Shown in pieces: positions 32,865 through 42,221 of a stretch of 64,000 nucleotides of DNA. The notes beneath the pieces were generated by a model. It was not told the origin of the DNA and ran no database searches. It saw nothing but the letters and a program-made list of their open reading frames with translations. The DNA is from Brevibacterium limosum (GTDB taxonomy: Bacteria; Actinomycetota; Actinomycetes; Actinomycetales; Brevibacteriaceae), in assembly GCF_011617705.1 (NCBI RefSeq), contig NZ_CP050154.1:3596001-3660000 (forward strand), written 5' to 3'. Position numbers and translations under genes: made by a program. The number at the start of each line of letters is the position of its first letter. Within the stretch, counting starts at the first letter, position 1.

Positions 32865-34603
32865 CGCACATCACTCCCCACGAGTTGAGAATAGACCTGC
32901 CCATATCGTCGTCCGATTTCCTTCCACCTGCGTGTTGCAAGAACATGTGCTCGTCCATTGTCCCCGAATCTTGCCCGTGCCGTGTCATCGGAGGCGAGCT
33001 CGGACAGCAGTTCCGCGAGTTTCTGCGGGCTCTCCGGCGGAGTCGCCAAGCCGGCACTGTCCGGAACCAGTTCACGCAGTGCCGGCAGGTCGGAGATGAC
33101 AACTGGTCGTGCTAGACCCATCGCTTCGATCGGTTTGATCGGAGTGACCAGACGACAGACCGGTTCGTCCTTGCGCGGCACGACGATGGCGTCGAGCGCG
33201 AGTTGGTACTCAATTGCCTGAGCTTGGGAGACCCGACCGGTGAAGACTGCGTTCTCTCCCAGGACCGCGGCACGTTCCCGCAGTTCTGGCAGGGCGACGC
33301 CGTCGCCGGCGATGAGGAGACGCAGGTCCGTGCCTTTGTTCCGGGCCAGGATTACGGCGTCGACGAGGTCGTCGAGGCCTTCATATCCGACGATCGACGC
33401 CGCCGTTCCGACCCAGACCCCGTCGTCGGGCAGGCCGAGGCTTCTTCTCACTTCGGCCGGAGTGCGGGTGACATCAGTGTCGACGACGGTTTCTGAGACC
33501 GAATTCGGAATGAGTGTGATGGTTTCTGCCGGCACTCCCCCGGCGATCAGGTGCTCACGCATCGTCTCACCCAAGGTGATGACGGCGTCGGCCGCCGACG
33601 CGACTTCGATCTCCTTCGACCGCATCATGGCGAAACGCTGGCTCTCCCGACGCGCGATCCGGTCTGCTGGAGTGCTGCCTGCAGCGGCCCACGTCTCCTC
33701 GAGAACTCCGCGGACCTCATAAATCCAAGGCAGTCCAATAGCTCTGGCTGCAGCTCCAGTGGCCAGACCGTTGACATAATGCGTAGTGGTGTGGAGGAGG
33801 TCGACTTCACGTTTGAGCGCCTGGTCCGCGATCCACGCGGATTGATCCTCGAGTCGCGCAGTCGGTGTGGCGGCTGGGCGGAGCGGTACGTCTCGCAGAT
33901 AGTCGATACCGTCGACGGTTTCGACCGCGTCGCCGCTGAGTCGGCCGATCGTCACAGGGTAGGAGGGGCGAGTAGCGGCTGCCACCTGGTGCCCATTGTC
34001 TTTGAGAGTGGTGAGGATCAGGTGGCTGCGATAGGCATAGCCGGACCGCGTGTGAGGCAGCGAGTTCGTGAGCACGTGCAGAGCCCCGGCATTTTTTCCA
34101 TCGTCCGTTCGGGCAGCGGGGCGAGCAATGAGATAGGCGTCGGTGTCGGGCCACCATCCGGGCGACATCGACTTGTATTCCGCACGGAGGCGTCTCTTGC
34201 GCCTGTTGTCCGGCAACACATGGATCGCCGCGTTGAGGTTGCCTTCGGTCCAAAGGATGCGCGAGCGCAGTGAGGCCGCGGAGTCGAGCGAGCCAGCAAT
34301 ACGCGCGGCCGTGTCGAGCATGCCGAGGTTGAGTGCGATCTCGCCGAGAAGCCGAGTCGGCTGAGTCGTTTCGGCCGCAGCGATGATGACCCTGGCGCGG
34401 CTCTCCTCCCCCAGCAGCCATGCCGAGGCGGCTTCCGCCGCGGCACCGGGAACTTTCCCGAGCAGCCGACCGACCGCCTCAGACGCTGGTTTCGGAAGCC
34501 TGCGTGCCAACTGCATCGAGAAGAACACCCGGTCGTCGTTGACGTGGACTGCGGTTGTAGAGACCACGTTTGTGATCTGTCGGGCGAGGAAGCGCAGGTT
34601 CAC
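32861..34603 (-). CDS. GT4 glycosyltransferase with helical N-terminal module
   Basis: 580 residues from GTG 34603, whose GTGA overlaps the previous stop by four bases; longer versions of the frame are Arg-rich and not protein-like. Residues 1-190 form a helical module. The GT-B domain starts LHVLTNSLPHTRSGYAYRSH, continues with LPWIYEVRGVLEETW, a nucleotide-binding half with VWVGTAASIVGYEGLDDLVD, LLIAGDG and VVPRKDEPVCRLVTPIKPIEA (acidic donor-phosphate contact), and ends RRWKEIGRRYGQVY. GT4 enzymes keep the anomeric configuration of the sugar. It is related to the GT4 parts of the proteins at 45424 and 49342. In the operon it probably adds a sugar to the lipid-linked linkage unit or repeat. 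Confidence 0.88.
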   Translation of the reverse strand: MNLRFLARQITNVVSTTAVHVNDDRVFFSMQLARRLPKPASEAVGRLLGKVPGAAAEAASAWLLGEESRARVIIAAAETTQPTRLLGEIALNLGMLDTAARIAGSLDSAASLRSRILWTEGNLNAAIHVLPDNRRKRRLRAEYKSMSPGWWPDTDAYLIARPAARTDDGKNAGALHVLTNSLPHTRSGYAYRSHLILTTLKDNGHQVAAATRPSYPVTIGRLSGDAVETVDGIDYLRDVPLRPAATPTARLEDQSAWIADQALKREVDLLHTTTHYVNGLATGAAARAIGLPWIYEVRGVLEETWAAAGSTPADRIARRESQRFAMMRSKEIEVASAADAVITLGETMREHLIAGGVPAETITLIPNSVSETVVDTDVTRTPAEVRRSLGLPDDGVWVGTAASIVGYEGLDDLVDAVILARNKGTDLRLLIAGDGVALPELRERAAVLGENAVFTGRVSQAQAIEYQLALDAIVVPRKDEPVCRLVTPIKPIEAMGLARPVVISDLPALRELVPDSAGLATPPESPQKLAELLSELASDDTARARFGDNGRAHVLATRRWKEIGRRYGQVYSQLVGSDVR

Positions 34604-35961
34604 GAGACCACCTGCTTGAGCACGCGTTCGTAGGTGTAGCCCATTGCGGCCGCCGAAGCGTGCCGAATCACCCAGTCGCGCGGGTTCTGACCTGCCGGCG
34701 GATTCGCCCCGAATTCCTCTCCGGCTTCGACCCGTGCTCGCATGCGCTCCATCGCTGCTGCCACGGAATCGATGTCGCCTGGGATCGCCACCTCTCCTGC
34801 CGCGGTGTGCGTGATGATGTAGGCGGCCTCGCCGGCGACGACGCCGAGGACTGGGATTCGTCGGGCCATCAGAGAATAGAGCTTCGACGGCACTGTCCAT
34901 TCATAGGATTCGAGTGAGCTGAGACTGACGAGCCCGGCGTCTGCCCATTCCCAGTGAGCGGCGAGTTCGGCACCTGAGATCTGGGGATGGAATTCGACCG
35001 GCGCCCCATGTGCAGCCGCTACGGCCTTGAGTTCGGCGGTGTCGACCCCGCCGCCGACAATGCGCAGTCGCACGCCGTCGGTGCGAGCCAAAGCACGGAT
35101 CGAGGTGCTGAGATCCTGAGAACGACCGACTGTGCCTACATACAGTAAGTTGAGCCCACCGTGTTCGGGAGCCGTCCTGCGGCTGCCCTTGTCCTCGACT
35201 GCACCGGTCTCTTCGGCGGGAGGGATGAGTGGAATCGCCCCCGTGGCAGTGAGCCCGGAGGCGCCCTCCAGCTCTGCCGGTGAGACTCCGCTGCGGACGA
35301 CCTCGGCGGTGACCCCACGCTGTTCTAGGCGACGTTTGAAACCCTCCGTCGTGACGACGACGACCGCTGCACGCCGTTGAGCACGAGTGAGCAGGTCCGG
35401 CAGGAGGCGATGTTCGAGGCTCTGTGCCAGCTTCCCTGGAAGATATTTCCCAACAGCACCCGTGACCAGGTTCATCTCCGAGATGAGGTCCGGCCACGCA
35501 TCGCGCACCTCAGCGATATGCGGCACGCGCAACAGTCGCGACAGGGTGTCACCTGCAAGCAGAAACGGCAGCGCCGGAGTCGTGGAGACGATGACGTCGG
35601 GGCGCATTCTGCCCCGCAGTCGGTCGATGACTGCCGACACCGCGCCCGTCGCAGACACCGTCTGGTCGAGCAGCTGACGGGCCATGGACGATCCGCTGTG
35701 CAGGTATGGCACGCGGAGGATCCGTTCGCCGTCCACACCTGTGTCCCACGTGCCGCCGAGGCGCACGTCGACTCGGCGGCGTCCCCGTCCGACCTTAGAT
35801 CCGAAGAATCCGTTCCGGTCGGAATACGGATAATGGGGGTGCGGTGCCACCGTGATGACCTCGTGCCCGACAGCTCGCAGGTGGTCGACGAGGATCCGCC
35901 ACCGTCGCTGCGGTGCTCCGACCTCGGGATAGTAGTAATGGCTGAGCAGAACGATTCTCAT
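34600..35961 (-). CDS. GT4 glycosyltransferase (WbuB-like)
   Basis: 453 residues from ATG 35961, the ATGA overlapping the previous gene's stop by four bases. The N-terminal half begins MRIVLLSHYYYPEVGAPQRR with HPHYPYSDR and VIVSTTPALPFLLAG, as in WbuB-type enzymes that transfer amino sugars to lipid-linked precursors. IAEVRDAWPDLI follows. The donor half has LNLLYVGTVGRSQDLSTSI, VRLRIVGGGVD and VPSKLYSLMARRIPVLGV, where the family Glu is replaced by a Ser-Lys-Leu-Tyr motif common in WbuB. Context right after the WecA-like enzyme suggests it adds the second sugar. No membrane helix is seen. Confidence 0.88.
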   Translation of the reverse strand: MRIVLLSHYYYPEVGAPQRRWRILVDHLRAVGHEVITVAPHPHYPYSDRNGFFGSKVGRGRRRVDVRLGGTWDTGVDGERILRVPYLHSGSSMARQLLDQTVSATGAVSAVIDRLRGRMRPDVIVSTTPALPFLLAGDTLSRLLRVPHIAEVRDAWPDLISEMNLVTGAVGKYLPGKLAQSLEHRLLPDLLTRAQRRAAVVVVTTEGFKRRLEQRGVTAEVVRSGVSPAELEGASGLTATGAIPLIPPAEETGAVEDKGSRRTAPEHGGLNLLYVGTVGRSQDLSTSIRALARTDGVRLRIVGGGVDTAELKAVAAAHGAPVEFHPQISGAELAAHWEWADAGLVSLSSLESYEWTVPSKLYSLMARRIPVLGVVAGEAAYIITHTAAGEVAIPGDIDSVAAAMERMRARVEAGEEFGANPPAGQNPRDWVIRHASAAAMGYTYERVLKQVVS

Positions 35962-36995
35962 GTTGTCACCGCCTCCGTACGGGCACGACGGTTCAACCAC
36001 ACGGGCAGCAACGCGTAGAGGGCGAGCAATCCGACCCAGAACACATGGGCAGGATAGGTTGTTGCCGTATTTCCGCTGATGAGGGTCGGAACGGCCATGA
36101 TGCAGGCAAGGACACTCAGTGCGGCGTGGAAGAGTGAGACGAAGCTGTGTGGCCAGCCCGCCTGCTGGATCCGCTGGTAGATATGTTCACGATGAGGCAA
36201 GAGGATATTCTCTCCTCTGAACAGGCGCAGGACCAAAGTGAGTCCGACATCGAAGAAGACGAAGATCATCGGTGCGATGATGACGACGATCGGTACGCTT
36301 TGGACGAACAGCCAGACCGCGAGAGCGAAAACGGCCGCTCCGATTCCATAGCTTCCGGTGTCCCCAAGGAACGCTTTGGCCCGGCCGAGGTTGAACGGGA
36401 GGAACCCGACTGCAGCGCCGGCCAGCGCCAGAGCAAGCAGAGCGATATCGTTCTCGCCCACCCAGGAACTGACGAAGGCGAACCATCCTGCGGTGACGAT
36501 GGTCCACTCGGTGACATAGCCGTTGAGTCCGTCGACGAAGTTCACGGCGTTGACAGTGGTCACTCCGATGACTGCGAAGGCGATGACGTGGGCGATTCCC
36601 TGTGTGGAGAACATCGCGATGATCGCGCTGAACAGCAGCGCCAGAATGACCTGCCCGATGAGTCGCCCGGCGGGACGCAGGGAGTCGAGATCGTCGCTCA
36701 TCCCGATGGCCGAATAGCACCAGGTCAGCACCAGGAAACCGATGGGCAGGAGGGTGCCGCCGAGCCCGAACACCCCGTCTTCGCTGACGCTCCACACCAT
36801 GGCGAGAATCGTGGCCAAGGTGATCCCGCAGCCGATGGCGATTCCTCCGCCGCGCACGGTCGACAGAGTATGCGACGAGCGATGAGAGGGGACATCGACG
36901 ACCCCCGCTCGGCGCAGCAGCGGAAAGGCAATGAGGGCACTGATCGCCGTGACCACAGCGGCCACAACGAGGATCACCAGCGGCTGCAGACCCAT
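35958..36995 (-). CDS. WecA/MraY-type undecaprenyl-phosphate sugar-1-phosphate transferase
   Basis: 345 residues from ATG 36995, sharing one base with the previous stop (TGATG). The protein is almost entirely hydrophobic, with about ten membrane helices. Family signatures are IGMSDDLDSLRP (Asp-Asp Mg site), VNFVDGLNGYVTEW (Asn-x-x-Asp-Gly-x-Asn), FLGDTGSYGIG and the cytoplasmic LLPHREHIYQR loop, whose His-Ile-Tyr-Gln-Arg variant is typical of WecA rather than MraY. It would move HexNAc-1-phosphate to undecaprenyl phosphate and start the glycopolymer. It is the second gene of the operon, after a matching nucleotide-sugar dehydratase. Confidence 0.9.
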   Translation of the reverse strand: MGLQPLVILVVAAVVTAISALIAFPLLRRAGVVDVPSHRSSHTLSTVRGGGIAIGCGITLATILAMVWSVSEDGVFGLGGTLLPIGFLVLTWCYSAIGMSDDLDSLRPAGRLIGQVILALLFSAIIAMFSTQGIAHVIAFAVIGVTTVNAVNFVDGLNGYVTEWTIVTAGWFAFVSSWVGENDIALLALALAGAAVGFLPFNLGRAKAFLGDTGSYGIGAAVFALAVWLFVQSVPIVVIIAPMIFVFFDVGLTLVLRLFRGENILLPHREHIYQRIQQAGWPHSFVSLFHAALSVLACIMAVPTLISGNTATTYPAHVFWVGLLALYALLPVWLNRRARTEAVTT

Positions 36996-39019
36996 CAGAG
37001 GCCGGCTCCGGTGTCATGCGGATCTGCTGCGTCGGGTTCGGGGAGCCCTGATGTTGTCGGGGCCGGGTCGAAGCCAGCCGTTGCGTCATCGGTGGCCGGG
37101 ATCTCCTCGGAATCGAGAAGGCCCGTCAGGTGCTCCTCAAGGCTCGGTCGGTGAGTGAAGACCTGAGGGTCACGGGATTCGGCGACCAAGGCTCCGAGCT
37201 TCTCCAGGTCGATCGGGATGATCGGCACCTGAGTGATCAGCGGATGATTGGGCCGGCTGTCGACCTCACCCGGCGACAGAAGTGCTTCAGTGAGCTTTTC
37301 CCCGGGCCGCAGACCCGTGTAGACGATCTGCACATCGGGGCGGCCCGACAGCGCGATCACACGTTTGGCGAGGTCATCGATGCGGATCGGCTCGCCCATG
37401 TCGAGGACCAAGGTCTCACCGGCGCCACCGATCGCCGCCGCCTGCAGAACGAGTTCACACGCTTCATCGGCGGTCATGAAGTACCGAGTGACCTCGGGAT
37501 CGGTGACCGTGACGGGATCGCCCGCCGCCACCTGAGCCACAAATGTCTCGAGCACGGACCCCCGGGAACCGAGTACGTTGCCGAAACGCACCGACATGTA
37601 ACGTCGGCCAGTTGCCGCGGCCACGGAGGCGATCGCCCGTTCGATGGAGAACTTCGTTCGCCCCAGCACCGAGGTCGCTCCGGCGGCTTTATCGGTGGAG
37701 ATGTGGACGAAGGAATCGACGTCATTGGCCACTGCAGCGTTGAGCAGATCGAGGCTCGCACCGACATTCGTGCGCACTGCTTGCTCGGGGAAGCGCTCGA
37801 GGAAAGTCAGGTGCTTGAGCGCCGCGGCGTGGAAGATGATGTCGGGCTCCGCCTCGGCGACGAGGGCATCGATGAATGCCGGATCTCGCAGGTCACCGAG
37901 GACGAGATCGTCACTGGTCAGCAGTGCTGAACCTTCGAGACCGAGCTCGGTGGCATGCAGTCCGGACTCGTCCCGGTCGGTCATGATGAGGCGGGCCGGG
38001 TCGAAACGGGCGACCTGACGACACAGCTGTGATCCGATGGAGCCGCCCGCCCCAGTGACGAGGACGACCTTGCCGGTGATCGCCGAGGCGATGTCGTCGA
38101 TATTGGTCGAGATCGGCTGACGTCCAATGAGGTCTTCGAGGCTGACATCCCGGAAGCTGCGATGCCGCAGTGCGGCGACATCATGGGCATCCGGCTCGGG
38201 ACGCGCCAATGCGGAGTCCGACAGCTTCGGCATGATCTTGATCTCGACGGGCCGGGATTCGAGATTCGATGCGATCCGGGAGAGCTCGTCTGGCGGCAGG
38301 TCGGCGATGGCGATGATGACGACCCCGGCACCTGTGCGGTCGACATGGGTCGCGATGTCGGCGATCGGTCCGAGCACTCTGGTGCCGTTGTAGCGCAGGT
38401 GTCGTTTGGCGGGATCGTCATCGAGGATACCGACGGCGACGTATTCGCTCATCGAATCCTGGGCGATCATGTCGAGAGCGAGCATCCCCTGGTTTCCGGC
38501 ACCGACGACGAGGGTGGGGCGCGATGCGCCGGAGGCTGTGAGACTGCGCTGCCGCAGGTTGCGACGCACCCAGTTCTCGAGGCTCTTGACGACGACCATG
38601 AGCGCACCCGCGGCGATCGGCACACTGGTGGGAATGAGAAGTCTGCTGGCGAAGGCGAATTCGACGACCCACATGATCCCGACGCCCAGGGCGACGGTGC
38701 CGACGATCGCAGCGAATTGGTCGGTCGAACCGCGACGGTACCGTCCCCGGTAGATCGCCAGCGGTCCTCCGATGAGGAAGACGACCATGGCGATGGCCGA
38801 ACAGACGAACATGCCCAGTGCATTGACGAGATGAGTGTGGAAGTCGTAGCGCACAAGCGTCATCGCCACGACGAGGAACGCGAAGACGAGACCATCGATG
38901 AGTGACAGCGCCATTGCTCTGCCGTTCCGCCTCATTGGGGTCCGTGAGGGAATGGGCCCTGAATTGCTTCCCACGGTCCTCTTTTCATCATGGTTCCTCG
39001 TCCGGCTGCGCCGAGTCAT
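36995..39019 (-). CDS. membrane-bound UDP-HexNAc 4,6-dehydratase (CapD/PglF/WbpM type)
   Basis: 674 residues from ATG 39019 (GGAAAG upstream). Four N-terminal membrane helices (about 35-150, for example LIDGLVFAFLVVAMTLV and SAIAMVVFLIGGPLAI) precede a CoA-binding-like Rossmann region (TLVVGAGNQGMLALDM) and then the SDR domain: VVLVTGAGGSIGSQLCRQV (about 330), LVLGDLRD, FHAAALKHL and the active-site region FVHISTDKAA, where Thr-Asp-Lys replaces the usual Tyr triad, as in this family. FGNVLGSRGSV follows. The enzyme makes a UDP-4-keto-6-deoxy sugar, precursor of bacillosamine- or FucNAc-type residues. It heads the eight-gene operon; the C-terminal 45 residues are disordered. Confidence 0.9.
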   Translation of the reverse strand: MTRRSRTRNHDEKRTVGSNSGPIPSRTPMRRNGRAMALSLIDGLVFAFLVVAMTLVRYDFHTHLVNALGMFVCSAIAMVVFLIGGPLAIYRGRYRRGSTDQFAAIVGTVALGVGIMWVVEFAFASRLLIPTSVPIAAGALMVVVKSLENWVRRNLRQRSLTASGASRPTLVVGAGNQGMLALDMIAQDSMSEYVAVGILDDDPAKRHLRYNGTRVLGPIADIATHVDRTGAGVVIIAIADLPPDELSRIASNLESRPVEIKIMPKLSDSALARPEPDAHDVAALRHRSFRDVSLEDLIGRQPISTNIDDIASAITGKVVLVTGAGGSIGSQLCRQVARFDPARLIMTDRDESGLHATELGLEGSALLTSDDLVLGDLRDPAFIDALVAEAEPDIIFHAAALKHLTFLERFPEQAVRTNVGASLDLLNAAVANDVDSFVHISTDKAAGATSVLGRTKFSIERAIASVAAATGRRYMSVRFGNVLGSRGSVLETFVAQVAAGDPVTVTDPEVTRYFMTADEACELVLQAAAIGGAGETLVLDMGEPIRIDDLAKRVIALSGRPDVQIVYTGLRPGEKLTEALLSPGEVDSRPNHPLITQVPIIPIDLEKLGALVAESRDPQVFTHRPSLEEHLTGLLDSEEIPATDDATAGFDPAPTTSGLPEPDAADPHDTGAGL

Positions 39020-39162
39020 TTGCAACTTTCCGATTGTACTATTGGTTCTAACAGGTTTCATACAGGATTGACTTTGCGGACATTAGGATTTGGGCGCAGC
39101 CGGCCTTCTGCGGTTCGCTTCCCCGTTCCGTGACCCGGCCGCCGTTGAGAGGATTCACCCAC

Positions 39163-41055
39163 GTGCCCCAGACACCGCTTCGCACCATGAGAACCGCCCT
39201 GTGGCACCTGCGCAAGGGCGGCTTCTCGCAGATGGCGAAGTGGCAGCGTCGCCGCTCGATCACTCAGGGCACTGCTGAGACTCCCGCCGAGGTCGCCACC
39301 GGCAGTCTCTCCGCCGAGGTGCTCGCCGAGATGTTTCCCGCCTTGCCTCTGCCACAGAGAAGGCCGGTGTTCTCCGACCTCGAGGTCGGAGTCATCCTCG
39401 ATGAGTTCTCCACCGAGAGCTTCGGCTATGAGTGGTCGCTTCGTCCTCTGTCGTTCACGGACTGGTCGGACGAACTCGACGGTCTCGATTTCGTCTTCAT
39501 CGAATCGGCGTGGAACGGAAACGACGGGGTCTGGAAGTTCAAGCTCACGGGTCCGTCCGGTCCCAGCCCCGAGGTCACCGAGCTGCTCAGCGCCTGCCGT
39601 CGACGGGGCATTCCGACGGTGTTCTGGAACAAGGAGGATCCGCCGCACTTCGAGGACTTCCTGCCCCTGGCCGAACTCTGCAACGTCGTGTTCACCAGCG
39701 ATGTCAGGCTGGTGCCCGAGTACCGGTCCCGCTTGGGTCATGACCGTGTCGCGGCTCTGCCTTTCGCAGCCCAGCCGGCAATTCACAATCCGTCCCGACC
39801 GGCGAAGAACGTCGCGGCCCGGGACATCGCGTTCGCCGGCATGTACTTCGCCCACAAGTACCCTGAGCGCAGGGAGCAGATGGATCTGCTGCTCGGCGCC
39901 GCAGACGCGGTGTCGCCTCGAATGCGGCATGGATTGGAGATCTTCTCGCGCTTCCTCGGCAATGACGAGCGCTACCAGTTCCCCGGTACGCTGGCGAAGC
40001 GGGTGGTCGGTTCCCTGCCGTATCGCAATCTGCTCACGGCCTACAAGCATTACAAGGTCTTCCTCAACGTCAACTCCGTCACCGACTCCCCCAGCATGTG
40101 CGCCCGCAGGATCTTCGAGATCAGCGCCGCCGGCACACCCGTCGTCACCACTGCCAGCGCGGCGACCAAAGAGTTCTTCCCCACCGACGAGGTTCCTCAG
40201 CCGGAGACGGCCGAAGAGGCCCAATGGGTTCTGCGCGCCTATGTGCGCAGCCCTGAGCTGAGAGACCGCAGCGTCCACCTGGCCCAGCGACGTATCTGGG
40301 CCGAGCACACCTACACGCACCGGGCGATGACGGTGATGGAGTCGTTGGGGATCGACCATGCCCAGCCGTTTCCCACCACAGTGTCCGCGGTGGTGTCGAC
40401 GAATCGGCCCGGCCATCTCGGCGAGGTTCTGCGGACCCACGCCACCCAGTTGCACGCGGATAAGGAGCTCGTGTTGGTGGCCCACGGATTCGAGGCACCC
40501 AGTGACCTGCGTGCGCGGGCCGCGAACCTCGGGATCGATCATTTTGAGATCGTCGAGGTCGACGCCGACGAGCCCCTGGGCACATGCCTCAACAGGGGAG
40601 TCGAAGCGGCCTCGGGGGAGGTCGTCGCGAAGATGGACGATGATGACATCTACGGTGCCCACTACCTCGGTGACCAGCTCGCTGCTCTGCGGTACTCGGA
40701 CGCCGAACTCGTCGGCAAGCAGGCCCATTATCTGTACATGCGCGGTGCCGATATCGTCATCTGCCGCTTTCCCGAACGCGAGCACCGTTTCACCGACCTC
40801 GTCATGGGGCCGACCCTGATGGCGCGACGCACGACGCTGCTCGACAACCCCTTCGCCGAACGCACGCTGGGAGAGGACACGGAACTGCAGCAGCGCCTCG
40901 TCTACTCAGGTGCCCGGATCTACTCGGCCGACCGGTTCAACTTCGTCCAGGTCAGAGGCGACCATGTCCACACGTGGGCCGTCGAGGACAGTCACCTGCT
41001 GGCCAACGGAGACGTCCACGCCTTCGGATTCGCCCCGGAGCACTACTGCTTCTGA
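39163..41055 (+). CDS. two-domain glycosyltransferase: CgeB-like GT-B plus GT2
   Basis: 630 residues from GTG 39163 (GAGAGGA upstream); ATG 39187 is an alternative. The start includes RTALWHLRKGGFSQM, a motif shared with the operon's last gene. Residues 80-400 resemble the CgeB/DUF3880 glycosyltransferase: GVILDEFSTESFGYEW, VFWNKEDPPHFEDFL, VFTSDVRLVPEYRSRLG, DIAFAGMYFAHKYPERR, FLNVNSVTDSPSMCARRIFE. Residues 410-630 form a compact GT2 domain with VSAVVSTNRPGHLGE, GTCLNRGVEAASGEVVAKMDDDDIY (metal site shown in part) and RTLGEDTELQQRL. It is divergent from the operon and convergent with wecB, overlapping it by 13 bases. Two activities in one chain suggest consecutive sugar additions. Confidence 0.85.
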   Translation: MPQTPLRTMRTALWHLRKGGFSQMAKWQRRRSITQGTAETPAEVATGSLSAEVLAEMFPALPLPQRRPVFSDLEVGVILDEFSTESFGYEWSLRPLSFTDWSDELDGLDFVFIESAWNGNDGVWKFKLTGPSGPSPEVTELLSACRRRGIPTVFWNKEDPPHFEDFLPLAELCNVVFTSDVRLVPEYRSRLGHDRVAALPFAAQPAIHNPSRPAKNVAARDIAFAGMYFAHKYPERREQMDLLLGAADAVSPRMRHGLEIFSRFLGNDERYQFPGTLAKRVVGSLPYRNLLTAYKHYKVFLNVNSVTDSPSMCARRIFEISAAGTPVVTTASAATKEFFPTDEVPQPETAEEAQWVLRAYVRSPELRDRSVHLAQRRIWAEHTYTHRAMTVMESLGIDHAQPFPTTVSAVVSTNRPGHLGEVLRTHATQLHADKELVLVAHGFEAPSDLRARAANLGIDHFEIVEVDADEPLGTCLNRGVEAASGEVVAKMDDDDIYGAHYLGDQLAALRYSDAELVGKQAHYLYMRGADIVICRFPEREHRFTDLVMGPTLMARRTTLLDNPFAERTLGEDTELQQRLVYSGARIYSADRFNFVQVRGDHVHTWAVEDSHLLANGDVHAFGFAPEHYCF

Positions 41056-42221
41056 GCGCTGTGCCAGGGCGAGCGCTCGGGCGTGAAATCGTCGATGCGT
41101 TCGCCGACGGCGAGAAGCGCCTCGATGGCGGCGACGGAGCGATCTGCAGCCCGACCGTCACCGTAGGGGTTGACCGCCCGAGCCATCGATTCGTAGCCCC
41201 GGTCGTCGTCGAAGAGGCGAGACACCTCGGCGACGATGGCTGACCGCTCAGTGCCGACCAGTGCGACGGAACCAGCTGTGACTGCCTCGGGGCGTTCGGT
41301 GTTCTCGCGCATGACGAGCACGGGTTTGCCGAGGCTCGGGGCTTCCTCCTGGATGCCGCCTGAGTCTGTGAGGACCACATCGGACGCGGCCATGACCGTG
41401 GTGAACTCGCCATACGACAGAGGTTCGGTGACCAGCACATTGTCGAACTCGGCGACTCTGGGCAGCACGGCTTCGCGAACCAGAGGGTTGCGGTGGGCCG
41501 GGAGGAGGATGAGGAGCTCAGGGCGGGCAGCAGCGAGTTCTGCCAGCGCGTCTCCGATGCTCTCCATCGCCGAACCGAGATTCTCCCTCCTGTGGGTGGT
41601 CACCAACAGCTTCGGCCGGTCTGTGGTCACGTAGTCGGCAACTTCCGGGTCAGACGGTTGTACCTGCATGTCGACGGCAATGTGCAGGGCATCGATGACG
41701 GTGTTGCCGGTCACGACGACATCGGTCGGGTTGATCCCTTCGGCGAGCAAATTGTCCCGTGAGCGCGAGGTCGGAGCGAGATGGAGGCTCGAAACCTGAC
41801 TCGTGAGTTTCCGGTTCGCCTCCTCAGGGAACGGACTGGCGATATTGCCCGACCGCAGGCCCGCCTCGAGGTGAATGACGGGAATGCCGCGGTTGAATGC
41901 GGCGATCGCGGCAGCCATGACCGTGGTGGTGTCGCCTTGGACGAGCACGGCGTCCGGGGCCACCTCGGCGAGGATGGCATCGAGTTCGCCGATGACACGG
42001 GAGGCGATCCCGTTCAGAGTCTGTCCGGCGGCCATGATGTTCAGGTCGAAGTCGGGGACGATTCCGAAGAGGTCGTTGACCTGGTCGAGCATCTCCCGGT
42101 GCTGGGCAGTGACGAGTGTGCGGAAGCGGAGATTGTCGCTGGCTTCGATGCCGCGGATGAGAGGTGCCACTTTGATGGCTTCCGGACGGGTGCCGAAGAC
42201 GGTCAGGACTGTGGGTGTCAC
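41043..42221 (-). CDS. wecB: UDP-N-acetylglucosamine 2-epimerase (non-hydrolysing)
   Basis: 392 residues from GTG 42221, chosen because TAGGAG precedes it and the fold starts at once with VLTVFGTRPEAIKVAPLI, the family signature. It converts UDP-GlcNAc to UDP-ManNAc. Other motifs: TAQHREMLDQV, VLVQGDTTTVMAAAIAAF, IPVIHLEAGLRSGN, FPEEANRKLTS, LVTTHRRENLG and VLTDSGGIQEEAPSLGKPVLVMRENTERPEA near the C-terminus (shown here as its parts VLTDSGGIQEEAPS and MRENTERPEA), holding the allosteric UDP-GlcNAc contacts. Length is normal. It is divergent from wecC, with a 177-base shared promoter region. Confidence 0.95.
   Translation of the reverse strand: MTPTVLTVFGTRPEAIKVAPLIRGIEASDNLRFRTLVTAQHREMLDQVNDLFGIVPDFDLNIMAAGQTLNGIASRVIGELDAILAEVAPDAVLVQGDTTTVMAAAIAAFNRGIPVIHLEAGLRSGNIASPFPEEANRKLTSQVSSLHLAPTSRSRDNLLAEGINPTDVVVTGNTVIDALHIAVDMQVQPSDPEVADYVTTDRPKLLVTTHRRENLGSAMESIGDALAELAAARPELLILLPAHRNPLVREAVLPRVAEFDNVLVTEPLSYGEFTTVMAASDVVLTDSGGIQEEAPSLGKPVLVMRENTERPEAVTAGSVALVGTERSAIVAEVSRLFDDDRGYESMARAVNPYGDGRAADRSVAAIEALLAVGERIDDFTPERSPWHSAQKQ

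Noticed and set aside
36147..37154. 335-codon plus-strand frame
   Set aside because: Highly acidic antisense of the WecA-like membrane protein gene.
39058..40785. 575-codon minus-strand frame
   Set aside because: Antisense shadow of the CgeB/GT2 gene; no motif or ribosome site.
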